Part shown: in pieces, positions 1 through 13,463 of the stretch
Layout: every line of letters starts with the position of its first letter
Position numbering within the stretch: the first letter of the stretch is position 1
Source: Apostichopus japonicus
Taxonomy: Eukaryota; Echinodermata; Holothuroidea; Aspidochirotida; Stichopodidae
DNA: 64,000 bases
NCBI RefSeq assembly: GCF_037975245.1
Contig: NC_092582.1
Span: 5,861,001-5,925,000, forward strand
Direction of reading: 5' to 3'
Notes under the pieces: generated by a model
The model's input: the letters and a program-made list of their open reading frames with translations, nothing else
Told to the model about the DNA's origin: nothing
Database searches by the model: none
Position numbers and translations under genes: made by a program

Positions 1-184
1 TTCATAGCTATTGAATTTGAACAACAAGTCGGTTGGTGAGCCCACTAACTTTGTTATATAACGTATTAAACACTGCAACCTTCGGTCAGAATATTGCCAG
101 ATATGATCGACTGGTGGCATACTGTCCTTATAGATCCCCTGCCTTATAGTTAGATCATTCACTCAACTATTTTGTTTATTACAG

Positions 185-2387
185 GCCAAGAGTATGTTAT
201 ACCCGTCACTGGTTTCTTTTGTAAACTGTGTCGGAAATTTTACAACAGTGAGAACAGCGCCAGGGTGATTCACTGCAAGAGCCAAGCTCACTTCACCAAC
301 CTCAAGGTTAGTAGTTTACATGTGATGACTAGATAAGGTGGCGACATGTGATAACTGGAGTGTATAGCAGCTACATATGATGGATAGACAATATAGCTAA
401 ATGTGATGACTGGATGTGATGACTGGATGTGATGACTGGGTATGGTTGGAATATATAGTAGCTACATGTGATGAATATACAGTAGAGCCAAATGTGATGA
501 CTGGGTATTGCAGCTAAATGTAATGACTGGAGTGTATAGCAGCTACTATGATGAATAGACGATATACCTAAATGTGATGACTAGTTGTGATGACTGGGTA
601 TCGCAGCTGAATGTGATGGCTGGAATATATAGTAGCTACATGTGATGAATAGATGATATACCAAAATGTGATGACTAGATGTGATGACTGGGTATCGCAG
701 CTACATGTGATGACTGGATAATGTAGCTGTGTGATAACTTGAGGGTAGCTACATGTGATGACAGTGTAATAGCCAGCATGGATCTGAGGGTTAATCAGGT
801 ATTTTCCGCAGATTAGTCAACGATGTAATTGGAATGTCTACCATGTTACATGACCTTGAGTTGTATGTATGTCTCTTACAGAAACTGTATGAAGAAATGC
901 AACTGGCTGCCCAGATTACCAAGGAGGTCAAAGACCCCAAGGAGGAGTCTTCCCAGGAAGAGTCTCTCAAGGAGGACTCTTCCAAGGACGAGTCTTCCGA
1001 ACAGGAAGAATGCCAGGTAAGAGGTGTTGTCACATGATTATCACGTGTGATGATGGTATTTAACACATGTAGGTTTGGTATGTCATATATAAATCCCATG
1101 TGGATATGGTACTGGGTAACTATTATCATATGTGAATATTATTTGGGGTAATCAAATTCATTTGAACGTGGTACTGAATGTGCCTGTATTGTCATACTCT
1201 CTATGACTTTTGCCGGCCTCACACAATTTGGTTCTGAATCTCCGATGGAGCATTCAGTTATATCTTCTTCTACTTCTTCTTCTTCGAAGTCTGTAACCTC
1301 TAAGAAAACATTTTGTCCCATCTACTCAATCTCTTATGACCCCCCCCCCCCAAAAAAAAAGAGAAGCAACATTGTCTATTTAGTCCATTTTAGCATATGA
1401 AAGTGCCTTTATTATTTTCCTGAAAATTATTACTGCGGTTGGTTATCTATTTTTTTTTTTTTTTTTAAATTCACTCTGATATTTGTAGGAACAGAAAGAA
1501 GAGACGGCAAAGGACACAAAACCTGAGAGTGAGGACAAAAAGAAAGAAACAGTGATAAAGCAGGAAGACACTGAGACAGTACAAAGTGTAACAGCAGTCA
1601 CCGAATCCAAGCCAGAGGAGGTAAAACAGCAAGTTTTTTGAAAGTTTACACCCTTTCCCCGATATTTTGTGAGATAGTTGGTGAGGTGCAGGTGGATAAT
1701 AAGGTGGATAATGAGCAAGCATTTTACAGCTTTTATCTCTGAAAGCTGATTGATAGGTATAATAATATTGGTATTGTGTGTCGGCATGCACTAATTGTGC
1801 GAATCGTCGTTTTGAGAGTTGGCATGCATATTTATATATTCATTAATAAATATATATTTGTGTTGTGAAAATCTTGGTACATCGATATACCGACACTGCG
1901 TTGAATGTTAATGTAAATGATAACATATATAACAGCACTAATGATATTCTTTTGCCAAGTAGGTGAAGCAATCTTTGATGTTAATTATTTTCGACACAGA
2001 TGTGTGAAAATTTGGGGAAGTCGGAAAAACAAAAACCGGGGATAAAAACGCGGAGGTGAAATAAAAAACTCATGTCTGATCAGTGAATACAAAGATCATG
2101 ATATCTTCCAGTAACATGGACTAGTATTGCCAATTGTTTTGCCACTGGTCATGTTCAATGTGATGTCATCGTTGTGTGTATGTCTACAGACATCTGATAC
2201 ATACTCTTATACATACAACAGTTGATAGTAACTTTTGTAAGTGATTTAATAAACATGTAAAAAAAGGGGAAATTGAAATCTCCCTTCATGTTTGTTTGGT
2301 TTAAATAAATGCTTTACTTTTTCATCCATGCAGGAGCCTCTGTCATCCAAGGAGGATGCAGATGAAGAGAGCAAAGTGGAGAAGTAG
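185..2387 (+). CDS. Matrin-type zinc-finger nuclear protein, 3'-terminal four coding exons
   Basis: Coding exons 185-306, 882-1016, 1489-1620 and 2334-2387 (stop TAG 2385-2387) join in one frame at GT-AG boundaries. The first encodes a matrin/U1-type zinc finger with C-x2-C-x13-H-x5-H spacing (C, C, H, H in CKLC...VIHCKSQAH) preceded by EYVIPVTGFF, very like the C-terminal finger of matrin-3. ZNF638 and CIZ1 carry related fingers. Fingers of this type bind RNA or DNA in nuclear-matrix proteins. After the finger come about 105 residues of Glu/Lys/Ser-rich tail with repeats of the type KEESSQEES, ending EESKVEK. Vertebrate matrin-3 stops soon after its finger, so the acidic tail is a difference. 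Upstream exons lie outside the window. The gene runs tail-to-tail with FIRRM. Family assignment is firm; which paralogue is not. Confidence 0.8.
310..770 (+). repeat. Minisatellite starting at intron base +4
   Basis: About 25 degenerate copies of a unit built on TACATGTGATGACTGG fill the first 460 bases of the matrin-like intron. The first recognisable copy begins three bases after the splice donor at 307, so the array abuts the 5' splice site. Confidence 0.85.
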
Positions 2388-2894
2388 AGAGATTGTTCTG
2401 AACTTCAAAATATTTAACATTTATTCTCCTTCATATCGAACATTTGTCAACTTCTACACAAAATTTGTTACTTCAGTATACATGGACTTTGTTACATTCG
2501 GTATCTTTGTAAAGTGTTTAATTGCATTAGACTTTGCACTAGGCAGTAAATCAAGTGAAAATACATGGCAAGAACGAAGAGAGGTGTGTGATTGGTTGTG
2601 AAGTAGGTTAAATTTGAACAGTGTGTTACATCATTCAGATACTTGGTTCAGTTGAGCATCGTTCATATAAGCATCGTTCAGATTAGATACATCGTTCAGA
2701 TAAGCAAGAGGGTGGCTGTTGTTCGTTGACTTGTATGTAAATTAATATACAACCAAGTAACTTGTCCTTTGAGGTCTCCAAGAGAAGATGGCACCTGATC
2801 ATATGTGACCGCAGGGCTTATGTTTGTGGTAAAAATAATTCACTCCTGACCGGATATACACGTAATTTATGAAATGGCCAAAAGCACAACATTA

Positions 2895-3345
2895 GTAATT
2901 ATAATGGCTTACGTTTGTTTTAATAATGGCTTACGTTTGTTTAATAATGGGTTACGTTGTGGTACCAGTTTCTAAACCAGGACGCTGCCCTTATGCACAT
3001 TATCTTTACTTTTTACAGCTCTCTGAATCAAAGAATCTTACGTTTGTGATAATAATGGCTTACTTTTGGTGAAAATAATGGCTTATGTTTGTGTTAAAAA
3101 TGGGTTATGTTGTGGTACCAGTTTCTAAACCAGGGCGCTGTCCTAATGCACATTATCTTTACTTTTTACAGCTCTCTGAATCAAAGAATCTTACGTTTGT
3201 GTTAATAATGGCTTACTTTTTGTGAAAATAATGGCTTATGTTTGTGTTAATAATGGGTTACGTTGTGGTACCAGTTTCTAAACCAGGGGCGCTGTCTGAA
3301 TTCACATGATCTCTACTGTTTACAGCTCTCAGAATCAAAAGTAAC
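2895..3345. repeat. Three-copy tandem repeat, about 153 bp period
   Basis: The phrase GGTACCAGTTTCTAAACCAG recurs at about 2961, 3114 and 3267, exactly 153 bp apart, each followed by a conserved CTTTACTTTTTACAGCTCTC-type stretch. Each copy also contains two or three shorter TAATGGCTTACGTTTGT sub-repeats. Confidence 0.85.
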
Positions 3346-4366
3346 ACAATCATCGTGTGAAAGCACTCGTAACCATTTTAACATGCCTTATGCGCTTACA
3401 TACAGATGCGCCAGGTGACTGACTAGCTCAATGTTCCACTTGAGCAATTTGTCAAAATGAAAACAGGGCTTTAGAAAACACAAGGTTAAGGTGCTCTAAA
3501 CAATTAGTTGTTTTATTTGAAGCTTCGAAAAGACGTTTCAAAAGATCTCTTTGATAATTTTGAACTACTAGTGAATCAACTCACAGTACTATTATAATCT
3601 TCAGTCAGAGACTGTAGCTTGTCAAGTCTTCATGTAATAGCTTAGGACCTTTACGAAAAGCGCCCTCTGTCAATTTAGGGTGTGGCTGGAGAGCCACATT
3701 TATTCCTGATATTACTTGATATTACACACTTTAACTACAGCGAAACTACCGAAACAGAGAAATCATTAAAATGAACATTTTGTATGAAATTGATGATCAG
3801 TATTAGTTTTCAAAGGATCAAGTTACAGACCTAAATGCTGATTATGACAGGTTATGTTTAATTAATAATTAATTGCTAATTAATTCCACTTTTCTGGATT
3901 GTTACATCAACTTTCACCATGTTGGTAATAAAAGACAAGACACCTTTCTATATATTTGTTATACGTGTATTTTTCTATTACTTTAGTTTACTTTATTTAT
4001 TCTATACATCAAACTACATTAGCATAAAGTGTTTCGTAAAGCTGCACTATGCATTCCATTATGACGGTCATAACAATCTTTTTTTGGCAGTAATGTATTG
4101 TGTGTACTAAAATAATCGCACAACATAACAATTTACTTTTTTGGTCATAATATTTTGGATTTTCGCCAGAGTTTGAGGGAAAGAAAATCCAAATGTGAAC
4201 TTCTTCTGTTTTACGTCTCCTCGTTCAAGACATCAGTTGAGCTAAGAATTTAGTTATGTCTAGCACGTTGCATAATACCTGGCACAGACTTCACCACTTC
4301 AAGTCTGTTCCACCTCCATTAGAGCGAGCCTCTTCGTGGATACAAGACACACCCTCCAATCATTCA

Positions 4367-4722
4367 AGGGTGTGAAGACTTGCGCACAAAGAAACGTCTC
4401 ATGCCGGTAATCTGACCTAGTTTCAAATGAGGTGTAACAGGAGTGTTAGACACCACCATCGATCCCAGACAATACACACACAGCTTGCTACCGTCGGTAA
4501 TTAGACACTAGTGCACAGTCAGTACATGCAGCTACGGTCAATAGCCACCACACAGTGTACATAGCAGCGTGGACATTTCAGGTGTAGGTAAAAGATAACA
4601 AGGTATCACGTTTCATTACTGCCTGCATTTTGTAGCGACAAGAAGAAAACGTCTTTTGCAAGCAACGGAAACTTAACTTTTTCAGAGCGCGGCATTCGGT
4701 TTGGGGCGAGTCTTCAATGCCT
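4367..4722 (+). mobile_element. TTAA-flanked MITE, copy 1
   Basis: A 356-bp element starts AGGGTGTGAAGACT and ends AGTCTTCAATGCCT, imperfect inverted termini. The right flank is TTAA and the left is TTCA, a presumed decayed TTAA target duplication. A second copy, recognisably the same along its whole length and in the same orientation, lies at 48017-48375. TTAA targets suggest the piggyBac or Kolobok superfamilies; there is no transposase. Confidence 0.75.
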
Positions 4723-5074
4723 TTAATCTCTGGGAGTCGGTACATTGGTCACAGGTTTCTTTTTCACTGTCACCTATTGAGGTCAAGACATTAGCTCATA
4801 CACATCTGATTAATGTTCTGAACAAGATTTTTTCCTTTTGTCAGTAAAAAAAACAAAAATAGCAGATCACAGTGATCCTGATTGATGTCTTCATTTGGAT
4901 ATTTCATTCACTCGATATCGACATGTGAGTCAAAATTTAGTCTACATGTAAATTGTCATGATTTAGTGATTATCTAGTAATTATCTATCGGTTTCAAAAA
5001 AGACCGCTGATAGCTGCTGGTGTGGCTGTTTTATAATGGGATGCATATTGAAAGCATTAAAAGCAAAGAACATG

Positions 5075-8000
5075 TTATAATTCTTTGGCTTCCATCAGGG
5101 AAATGGACAGGCCATCAAGTTGAGAGATCAACCAAGGAGGTTTGTGGTCAAGTACAGAAATTAATTGTTTGACTCGTTGCATTCCAAATTCAATCTCCTT
5201 TAGCTCCATTTCTAAAGACTTCTCACTGTCTACTCTGAGTTTCTTAGGCTGTGGCTATAAGAAAAGTAAGAAGAGGAAAAAAATCAAAGGAACAGATATT
5301 TGTCCACATTTTTGTTTAGATCCGGGAATACTTTAGTATTCATATTTTGTATGGCAGTTTTGAGGTTAATGTATTTTTGGTTCTCATACAAATACTGAAG
5401 ATGGTTTTGTACACAAAAGTTGCTACAAAATGTTGTTGCATTTGTGAAGCAATTTGCCCATTTGGTATAAAATGCAAAACTGGATAAACCAGAAACGTGG
5501 TTACGAAACGAAATCACACCGTCTATGCATTGTGTTTGAGAAGCTTTTGTTGTAAACTATGTTGAGCAAATGGTGTAGTGGAGATCTATTTCATGGATTC
5601 TTTGATAATATACTGAAAATGGTTTGCTTCTGTATACAAAAACTGATATAAAATGTCTTCCATTTGTGTATAAACTATTTGCCCATTTTGTAGAGCATCT
5701 TGGCATGTAAACCTTGATACATTAATAACATCTCTGCAACACTGAAACAATAACAATTCTATAAACAGCCTGCAACAGTAACACAAGCAATCGCTACCAG
5801 TTTGCAAGGTGTTAGAATTTGAGATTATTTAGGATGATCCTCACCAGTATCAGGCTCGAAATTCATGCTATTAACTGAGCAAATGCCAGGGGATATTAAG
5901 ATCCTAAACACACAATCAGTCTGCTAACAATCGTCTGCCAAAACATTCCATAATATCAGTACCTGACATAAGCTCCTAATTACTACATACAATCAGCAAA
6001 TATTAATAGGTTGCTCCTGCAAGCCTCTGCAGTAACTTTTCGTGTGCTGTAAGGCAGGAAAATGCCGTGACTTTCTCGGACTACGACATTGATGAATTGT
6101 TACTGTTGTGGTCAAGTGGTTAAGGCAGTGGACTTGTGATCTACGGATTACAGATTCGAGCCCTGGCCAGATCCTTGGGCAAGGCGTTGTGTCCTTGGGC
6201 AAGGCACTTTATCTCCATTGCCTCTCTTCACCCAGGTGTACAAATGGGGACTTGCGAGGTGACTTGTAAATAGTTGCGTGCACCGGTTTGTGGCTGCACC
6301 CTATGGGAAGTCCCCCAGGGGACACTTGGCTGTGGTGCCCCAGGAGAGATTGTTTGTATTGTGCACACTTTGGTGTGTAGGTGTGACAAGTTACCAATGA
6401 CCAGGGTTAAGTTGTAAAGCGCTGCGATCTCGATGTAGCAGCGCTATATAAGTGTCTAATATGTATGTATGTACTGTTAATATGTTGTCCAGGTTAGCTG
6501 GACTGTTCACACATTTTCTCTATTACCCACAGCAGAACTATATATACGTCAACCTGCCACATCCACCTTTATACAAAACCACATATGCTGGTCAACGTAC
6601 AAGCCAACCAATGCCCTCCTCCCACCCTTCCCCCGACCACATTCCCCTCCCCAAGACACCATCGCACTGAGAAATGATGACCATCCTTAGAGACATTATT
6701 TCATACAATTGCTAGCTACCTCTGTTAAGTCTTGATCCATTCTGCTTCCAGATCTACCATGCATCAATGGCGGTTGAACTTCTGCCTCTTCCTTACTCTT
6801 GTTCCAAGCTTCTCTACGATTTACGACACTCTTGTACTGTTCCTTCAAAAGTTCCTCGTCCGATTTGTTGTCTGGGATGGGTACGGCATTCTGAGGGTAA
6901 TATGCATGATGTGTTAGGTCCATGAGCAACAGTATTGCACCCAAACTTGTTTTTGACTTTTGATGTCATAAACCATAGAATTATGTCTAGATATCCAGCA
7001 TAGCCACAAACAAATATTTTCTGAGGAAAAGAAATATGCTAAGGGTGTGATGGAAAAGGAGTAAAACCATTTTACAAGTTTCAATCGTTTTTGCACAGTT
7101 GGCTGACCACAAGTACTTGGCAGGTGCATAATTGTATCTAGAATCCATATGCAGTAATTGTTAGTTATATCACTGGGTTATACATAGGCAGTGGTGCACC
7201 AAACAGTTACTGGAAGACAGTGGCGTAGGAAGGTACTTTTGAGTGGGGGGGCTGAAGACTGATGGCCGGCCTGGGGGAGGGGTCTAAGGGGAGGGGGTGT
7301 CCCCCTCCCCTTTGGAATTTTTTGCATTTCCAGGTGGCCTCAGATGCAATTTGGTGCAATATAGCACACTTCAACACCCACTCCATTTTGTAAACTTAAT
7401 TTTGTATTTTCACCTGGCCTTAGATGCAATTTGGTGCTCCAAATGAGATTTTTTTTCTCATTTGGAAATGAAAAAGGGGTTTTCTGACTTGCGGAGCGGG
7501 GGGGCGGAATGATACTTCCGCCCCTCCACATTTTTCACTGGGGGGCTGGCGCCCCCCCAGCCCCCCCGGTTCCTACGCCCTTGCTGGAAGATTCTTGTAT
7601 CTCATGATAAGGGAGCTTATGCATTAAATGAGGATTTCTCTCAGACTTTTGCCCCATTTCAAACTCTAAACTGACTATTTCATTAAAGAAATGAACAATG
7701 GAAAATGGGGAACTTATGAATAAAGTTTTGGGCTAAAAGTGGATTGGAACCAGTGACCTATAGGTAACAAGCCCCGTGCTTTACCAAGCTGAGTTATCCA
7801 GCCCTTAGTTGGTGGCAATCCCTATATAGAGCCATTTGTTAGCTAAAGTTGACAGTCAGAAGCCACAGTTCCATGCATACTGTGTAATCAGAGATCTCAC
7901 CCCAATTCATTGTATGCAAACCAGAAAGCAGTAGGGAAGGTAATTCAAATCAAATTTGGCTTTGTGTGTACATATTTCTTTGTGCAGATGTAAATGAACA

Positions 8001-11000
8001 AACTCACTGTCAATTTATAAACAAACTGGGGTGCCAGGCCGAAGCCATAGAATTCATGCAACAAGTGGTGTCGCCAAACATTTTAATTTTGGGGGGCACA
8101 GCACTTAATCAGGGGAACACAATGTTTATATGTGAATGCTGTCCTGGGGGAGGGTTTCTAAGGTGAGGGGGTGTCCCCCTCCCCTTTGAGAAATTTTGAT
8201 TAATTAAGGGTCCTTAGATGTCATCTGGTACTATATTTTGCAACTTGAAGTAACTTGTTATGTTCACAAATTTTCGAGCTTAGTCTGTCCAATATTTATG
8301 TATTCAATTGAGGCAGATAAAGGTTTTCTTTGAGTATTTTTTTTAACACTACAAAATCGCATTTGGGGGATGTACGATTTTTTTGGGAGGGCATGTGCCC
8401 CCCTCCCTCCCAGGCCACCCCTTGTCGACGCCACTGCATGCAACTATGGACCACACCCAAACTAAATTATTTAAGAATAAAAGTTAAAAGCTAAACCTGA
8501 TTCAGAAACTCCACGACTGTATTTTTTGTGGCATCATCATGTAGGCATTCAGGAACCAGATGCTCGTGGGTTGTTTCCTGTTGAAATGAAAACAACGATC
8601 AAAGTTGCTCTGCTTTATAATGGGCTGGATTTTCATTATTTTGTCAGGTTGCTTACAGCCAACGTGATGTTTAATCGTATACAACATATTTGCTTACCTC
8701 TGCAAATTTACTGAAGGCTTCTAGCGCTAGCTGTTGAAGAATTGGACTTTTGTCACACAAGAGGGATGAAAACACTCTTGGAATTAGCTCAAACAGTCCA
8801 TCATTCTGTAAAAGCAATAAAAGAGGAACTTTTGAGATATCAAAACTTGGTGCCGTTCGAGCTGTTAAGAATATCGTCTGCCAGTGCAATGCGGTAACAA
8901 GGCACAACAATTCCAGTGGAAGCATTAAGATGTTCCATTGACTATTAACAGAACCCACTCACAACTAGAGGAATTTGCATGTACACTTTCATTCACACCA
9001 GTCACCAGGTGTTTTTATTAACTTTATCATCACAGTTCAACACAAAAAGTAAGGGTACATCTTAACAAAAATATATCTCCACCAATAAAAAATGCATTTC
9101 CTACACATGTCTCCTTCACATACAAGAAAATGAATATTTGCAAGGTAAAATGCAGATGGTTTGGTGATTGGTTAGTTTCTCTCATGCATGTTCATGCCAA
9201 TCAGTGGTCATTTTGGTCATAATCGCTAATATGCACAATTCCACATTATTTAGTAGTAGAAACATATTCAGTGGAAAATAAAAGATATTTAGTTCCACCC
9301 CCCCCTCATTTGGTTAATACTTTACTGAATACTAAACATAATTATCAACTTATTTTAGAATATGACACATCTATCAATGAGACTCACAAAAGCATGAACA
9401 CATCTGAAAATAAAAACGTGACTCACCTGTGTCTGGTCGGGGAGTGTGAGCTGACCAAGTTTCTGTAGTAATGAAATTGAGCTGCTCCGGAGAGCCATTG
9501 ACGAGGAAGTCGAACACGTTACTTTCAAAATCTAAAGCAGAAAGAAAAGGGTCTTTTTTTCTCTGCCGGAGATCAAACAAGTTCTTTCATGCAAATTAAG
9601 TGTATTGTGCATCATTAAAGAATGACACCAGGCTATTAAAGAATACTATTTATAGAACCATTGGTAATGTAATAAGCTAAAAGTATGCAAATTTGTTAAC
9701 AAGAACTGAATCTTCTGTCATCCTGCATATAGACCAATTTTTCCTCTACCCTGGCTCCCCCTCCCTCCCCCCCTCTCTGAATAAACCTCTTTGAGACAGG
9801 CGCGTAGCCAGGAATTTGCCAAGGGAGGGGCAAAACTGTAGATTCGGCATTGCAAACTATCAAAGCATAGCGCCACCATGGTTGGCGCGAAGCGTACAAG
9901 AAAATTTTGGCTGAAAATGCCTCCCAGATCGCTGGAAATGGCACTTCCCAGGCCTTGTAAGTTGCATCTTACCATTTTCTCCTCTGAAAATACTAGCGAT
10001 ATCATAAAAACATTAAAAAAATTTTTTTTAAATATGCTCAAGGGGGGGGGCGGCTGCCCCATTCGCCCCCCCTTGGCTACGCGCCTGCTTTGAGAGTTGA
10101 AACGTTGTGAGACCGCACAGTTTATTAACGTCAAGGAATCATCATGAGATTGTTGTTAAATGAAGTGTGAACATACCGTTTCTAAATCACCGAGACTAAA
10201 CTCCAACAAGAGATGACTGCAAATTTCTAAGAGAGGTGATAAAATGGGTTCCAAGTTTTTGTTGTTCAGTGGCATGCTCCGGAGACAGTCGAGGGTACAT
10301 TTAGCCAGTTCTGTGGTGACTTGTGATTGGATAGGAAGTGGACCTGGTCTATGCTGGTGGAGGACTCTGGACATGTCCACGGCAGCACCGTGCTGGGAGG
10401 AGACAAGATGCACGGGATTCGTTATCCTCTAGGAACCCAAGTTACGTCCCTTGTGATCGTAACACGATGTTGTGTTGCAAACGTATCGATAGGAAAGCCA
10501 ACAGGCTTACTGATTCATTTCTATACTTTATATGAAAGACTCAATAGTAGACGCACACAAGGTATTGTAGGTTTGACTATTACTACCAGTGAGATAATTG
10601 GACTCGCTTGGACCTACATATCAAATATGAAGTTCTCCAAAGCCTCACGTTTTGTGGGACCATTGTGCTCTTAAACAGTATAACATAAACACTGACACAC
10701 ACATCTCATCACCATTGCATTTATTCTGTATTCCTGCCTTTGGTAAGGATTACAGAAACTTGACAAATAGCTGTATATTGTTACTAATATAGACAAATAC
10801 TCCAAAATTGCCACAAAAATTTAGCTCACCAAATTAACGAGCGTTTCGACATTTTTAGACTGGCTGTAAATATCCATCGTCTTCAGATAGTGACTGGCCA
10901 GTAGGAGACAAACTTCCTTCCTAAAATCTAAAGAGAATGTCTGTAGAGGAAGCCTGCTCCACAAATTAGGGTGATCAGCTGGAGGAAAACATTGGATAAA

Positions 11001-13334
11001 TTCATTCTGGAAAATGGAGAAAAAAAACAAAAAATTAAAACGCAATCTGTGTGGTTCTATATTGAAGACATGGAAGCAGAACTCGGGATGAAATTTAGTA
11101 ACAGACTTTAGGGTTAGCACTCAATTGTTGGGTAGGTACACATATGATCAAAATATTTTAAGAATCCAGCATTATGTGCGGTTGTCACGTTTGAGTCATG
11201 AGTAAAAAGAATCTTGGCTATACATTTTCTGACTTTGGACATATATATTTATTACAATGAGAAATGGGTTTAAATGTTAGGTATGATACATTACTGCAGC
11301 CCTACAAGTTGGAAGTATATACACGACACGACACGACACACCACAAAGAAGTATTAAAATTTAAAATATTTTTCTGGAAAATATTCAACATTATGTGGTG
11401 ATTACTGCTAGCACAAACTAAGTTTGTATTGGGTCTGACATGGATTTTAAATCTCTGAGAATTTACCTGTGTGCATCTTTACCACTGTTTTATGCTATGA
11501 GTAAAGTCAATTAAAATATTGCCATGACTACCAACCTGACTACTCTCAGCCATTAATGGTACAAGTCGTTGCAGCAGGAGGCAGAGGTGAATGCATCCAG
11601 GGCTCTGATTGGTCTGCAAAGATTTTACTAACCTCGTCAGGAATTTGCAATGGTTGAAGCACACCTCAGCTGTTCCATACCTAGGTCAAAAATAGAACCA
11701 ACTGGCTGAAGTATTTTCTTTCACCACATTTGGTATATTTATTAAAATACTGCGGAAATGTTTTTAACCATTGCTGAATTCACATGATCAGCAAGTTTCT
11801 TGCACTTGTGTTAACCAGTTCAGCCTACAGGAGACCATAGGTGTATACTTTTCACTCGGGAAAGATTGTATATGACTCTGACAACTTGAAAACTTGAAAA
11901 AGAGACCAACTTGAATACTAAAATTTCCCATTGGTTACCTGGCAAGGAAGCACCATACATCCATAGCAACCAAGGCCTTGGTAAACTCATCACTGATCAC
12001 AGCCTTTAGCAGACACTGTACTGTTTTGCTAAACTGACGAGGTGTGGTGGTGGCGAGAAAGCTATTGAGGTATGTTACAGTGTGTTCATGTAGTGTTACT
12101 TTTGCTTGGGCATGCCCATCATGCATCACACCAGGCATCATGACAGGAAGTGAACATTCTGTATAACCTGTAAAAATGGAGGGAATGGTTAGAACATGTT
12201 AGAACATTTTGTAGAACAAAGAAATGATTAATCCAACAACTTTCTAAATAAGTTAAAAAATAAAGCTACAAATAGACGCTATCTCATCCATAGCAAAGCA
12301 GATCATAACTGACAAGATCAATAATTATTTACAAGCTAGCTTACATGTCTACAAAAAATGGTTCAGATTTCAGAGAGAAAATAAGCTTGGGTCTGTCAAT
12401 GAAAGCCTTGAAAGTCTTCCCTTGCATACAGTGCAGCATGATACTGTGTAGTGTTAATAAATGTATTACTTCTACTACACAGATACTCTAATGTATGCAA
12501 ACAGCTGAATAGGCAATTCTGATTGACCAATGGAATAGTACCCATGGTAACGACGTAAATTTCTCTCAGTTTATTCGTCTGTATTGATCAATCATTATAA
12601 ATCTATCACTCACATTTAGCCACTGTCTGCAGCACACGTTGCACCACAGAGTCTACTGTTGGATCTCCCTCGACCACCGTGAGACCATGGTACATATCTC
12701 GAATATCTTCCTCACATTTCGGCAAGTGAGCCAGAATATTGGTTAATGTTATTAAATAACCAAATGGATGAAACTCCTCTTCAAGATCTGTGCGTTTCAA
12801 GAAAAGGAACTTTTGTAAAGTGAACCCCACAAGTCTTAACAGAACCTGAAATAGACGGATTCTAAATTGAACTTGTCACATGATTCATTAATTGGTTTCC
12901 TATTTGGCAAATATGTGTCAAAAAACATTGATCTGAACACAAAGGAAATGAAAGAACTGTATCCATCCTATGTGTATTATCTCAATATGACGACCACAGG
13001 TTTCTGTATATATATAGCCTTGGTACTAATTCTATCAGTGCCACTCACACTTATCTAGCATCATACTTCCAATGTGTTTACATTTTGTACTATTAATTCC
13101 ACTGCCAAGTATTGGTGAGGAAGGTCCCAGGGGGACCCAGAATTCCAATATATTTTCTAAAACAGTTCTCCTTTTTTGTCAATTATTTTCAACTTCAAAT
13201 TTATTTCAAAATTATGAGTCATATCTTATTTCTCTGCCTTTTCCTAATATTACTTTCTGTTGGAGTACCCATGGATTTTCTTTATAATCTGTCAGTCAGT
13301 CTGTCTGTCTGTCAGTCAGTCAGTCAGTCTGTCA

Positions 13335-13374
<40 letters not shown>

Positions 13375-13375
13375 G

Positions 13376-13463
<88 letters not shown>

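Larger units (their letters stand above)
2388..5074. other. Convergent intergenic region between the matrin-like gene and FIRRM
   Basis: No coding exon was recognised here. It holds the 3' ends of two convergent genes, a three-copy tandem repeat and one TTAA-flanked MITE, listed separately. Exact polyadenylation sites were not determined. Confidence 0.6.

Noticed and set aside
5284-5807. Two Cys/Phe-rich minus-strand frames
   Set aside because: They fall on copies of a dispersed repeat in the last FIRRM intron, with no coding signature.
7741-7810. Possible tRNA gene on the minus strand
   Set aside because: tRNA-like only in its boxes; shares a non-tRNA body with 33005-33230, so SINE.
9374-9580. 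Alternative frame LDFESNVFDFLVNGSPEQLN for FIRRM exon 14
   Set aside because: The other frame (SISLLQKLGQLTLPDQTQ) keeps phase 0 with both neighbours and matches the family.
12788-12845. Upstream acceptor extending FIRRM exon 9 to 12845
   Set aside because: It puts the exon out of phase with the GG donor at 13548; the acceptor at 12788 gives the expected Asp-Leu junction.
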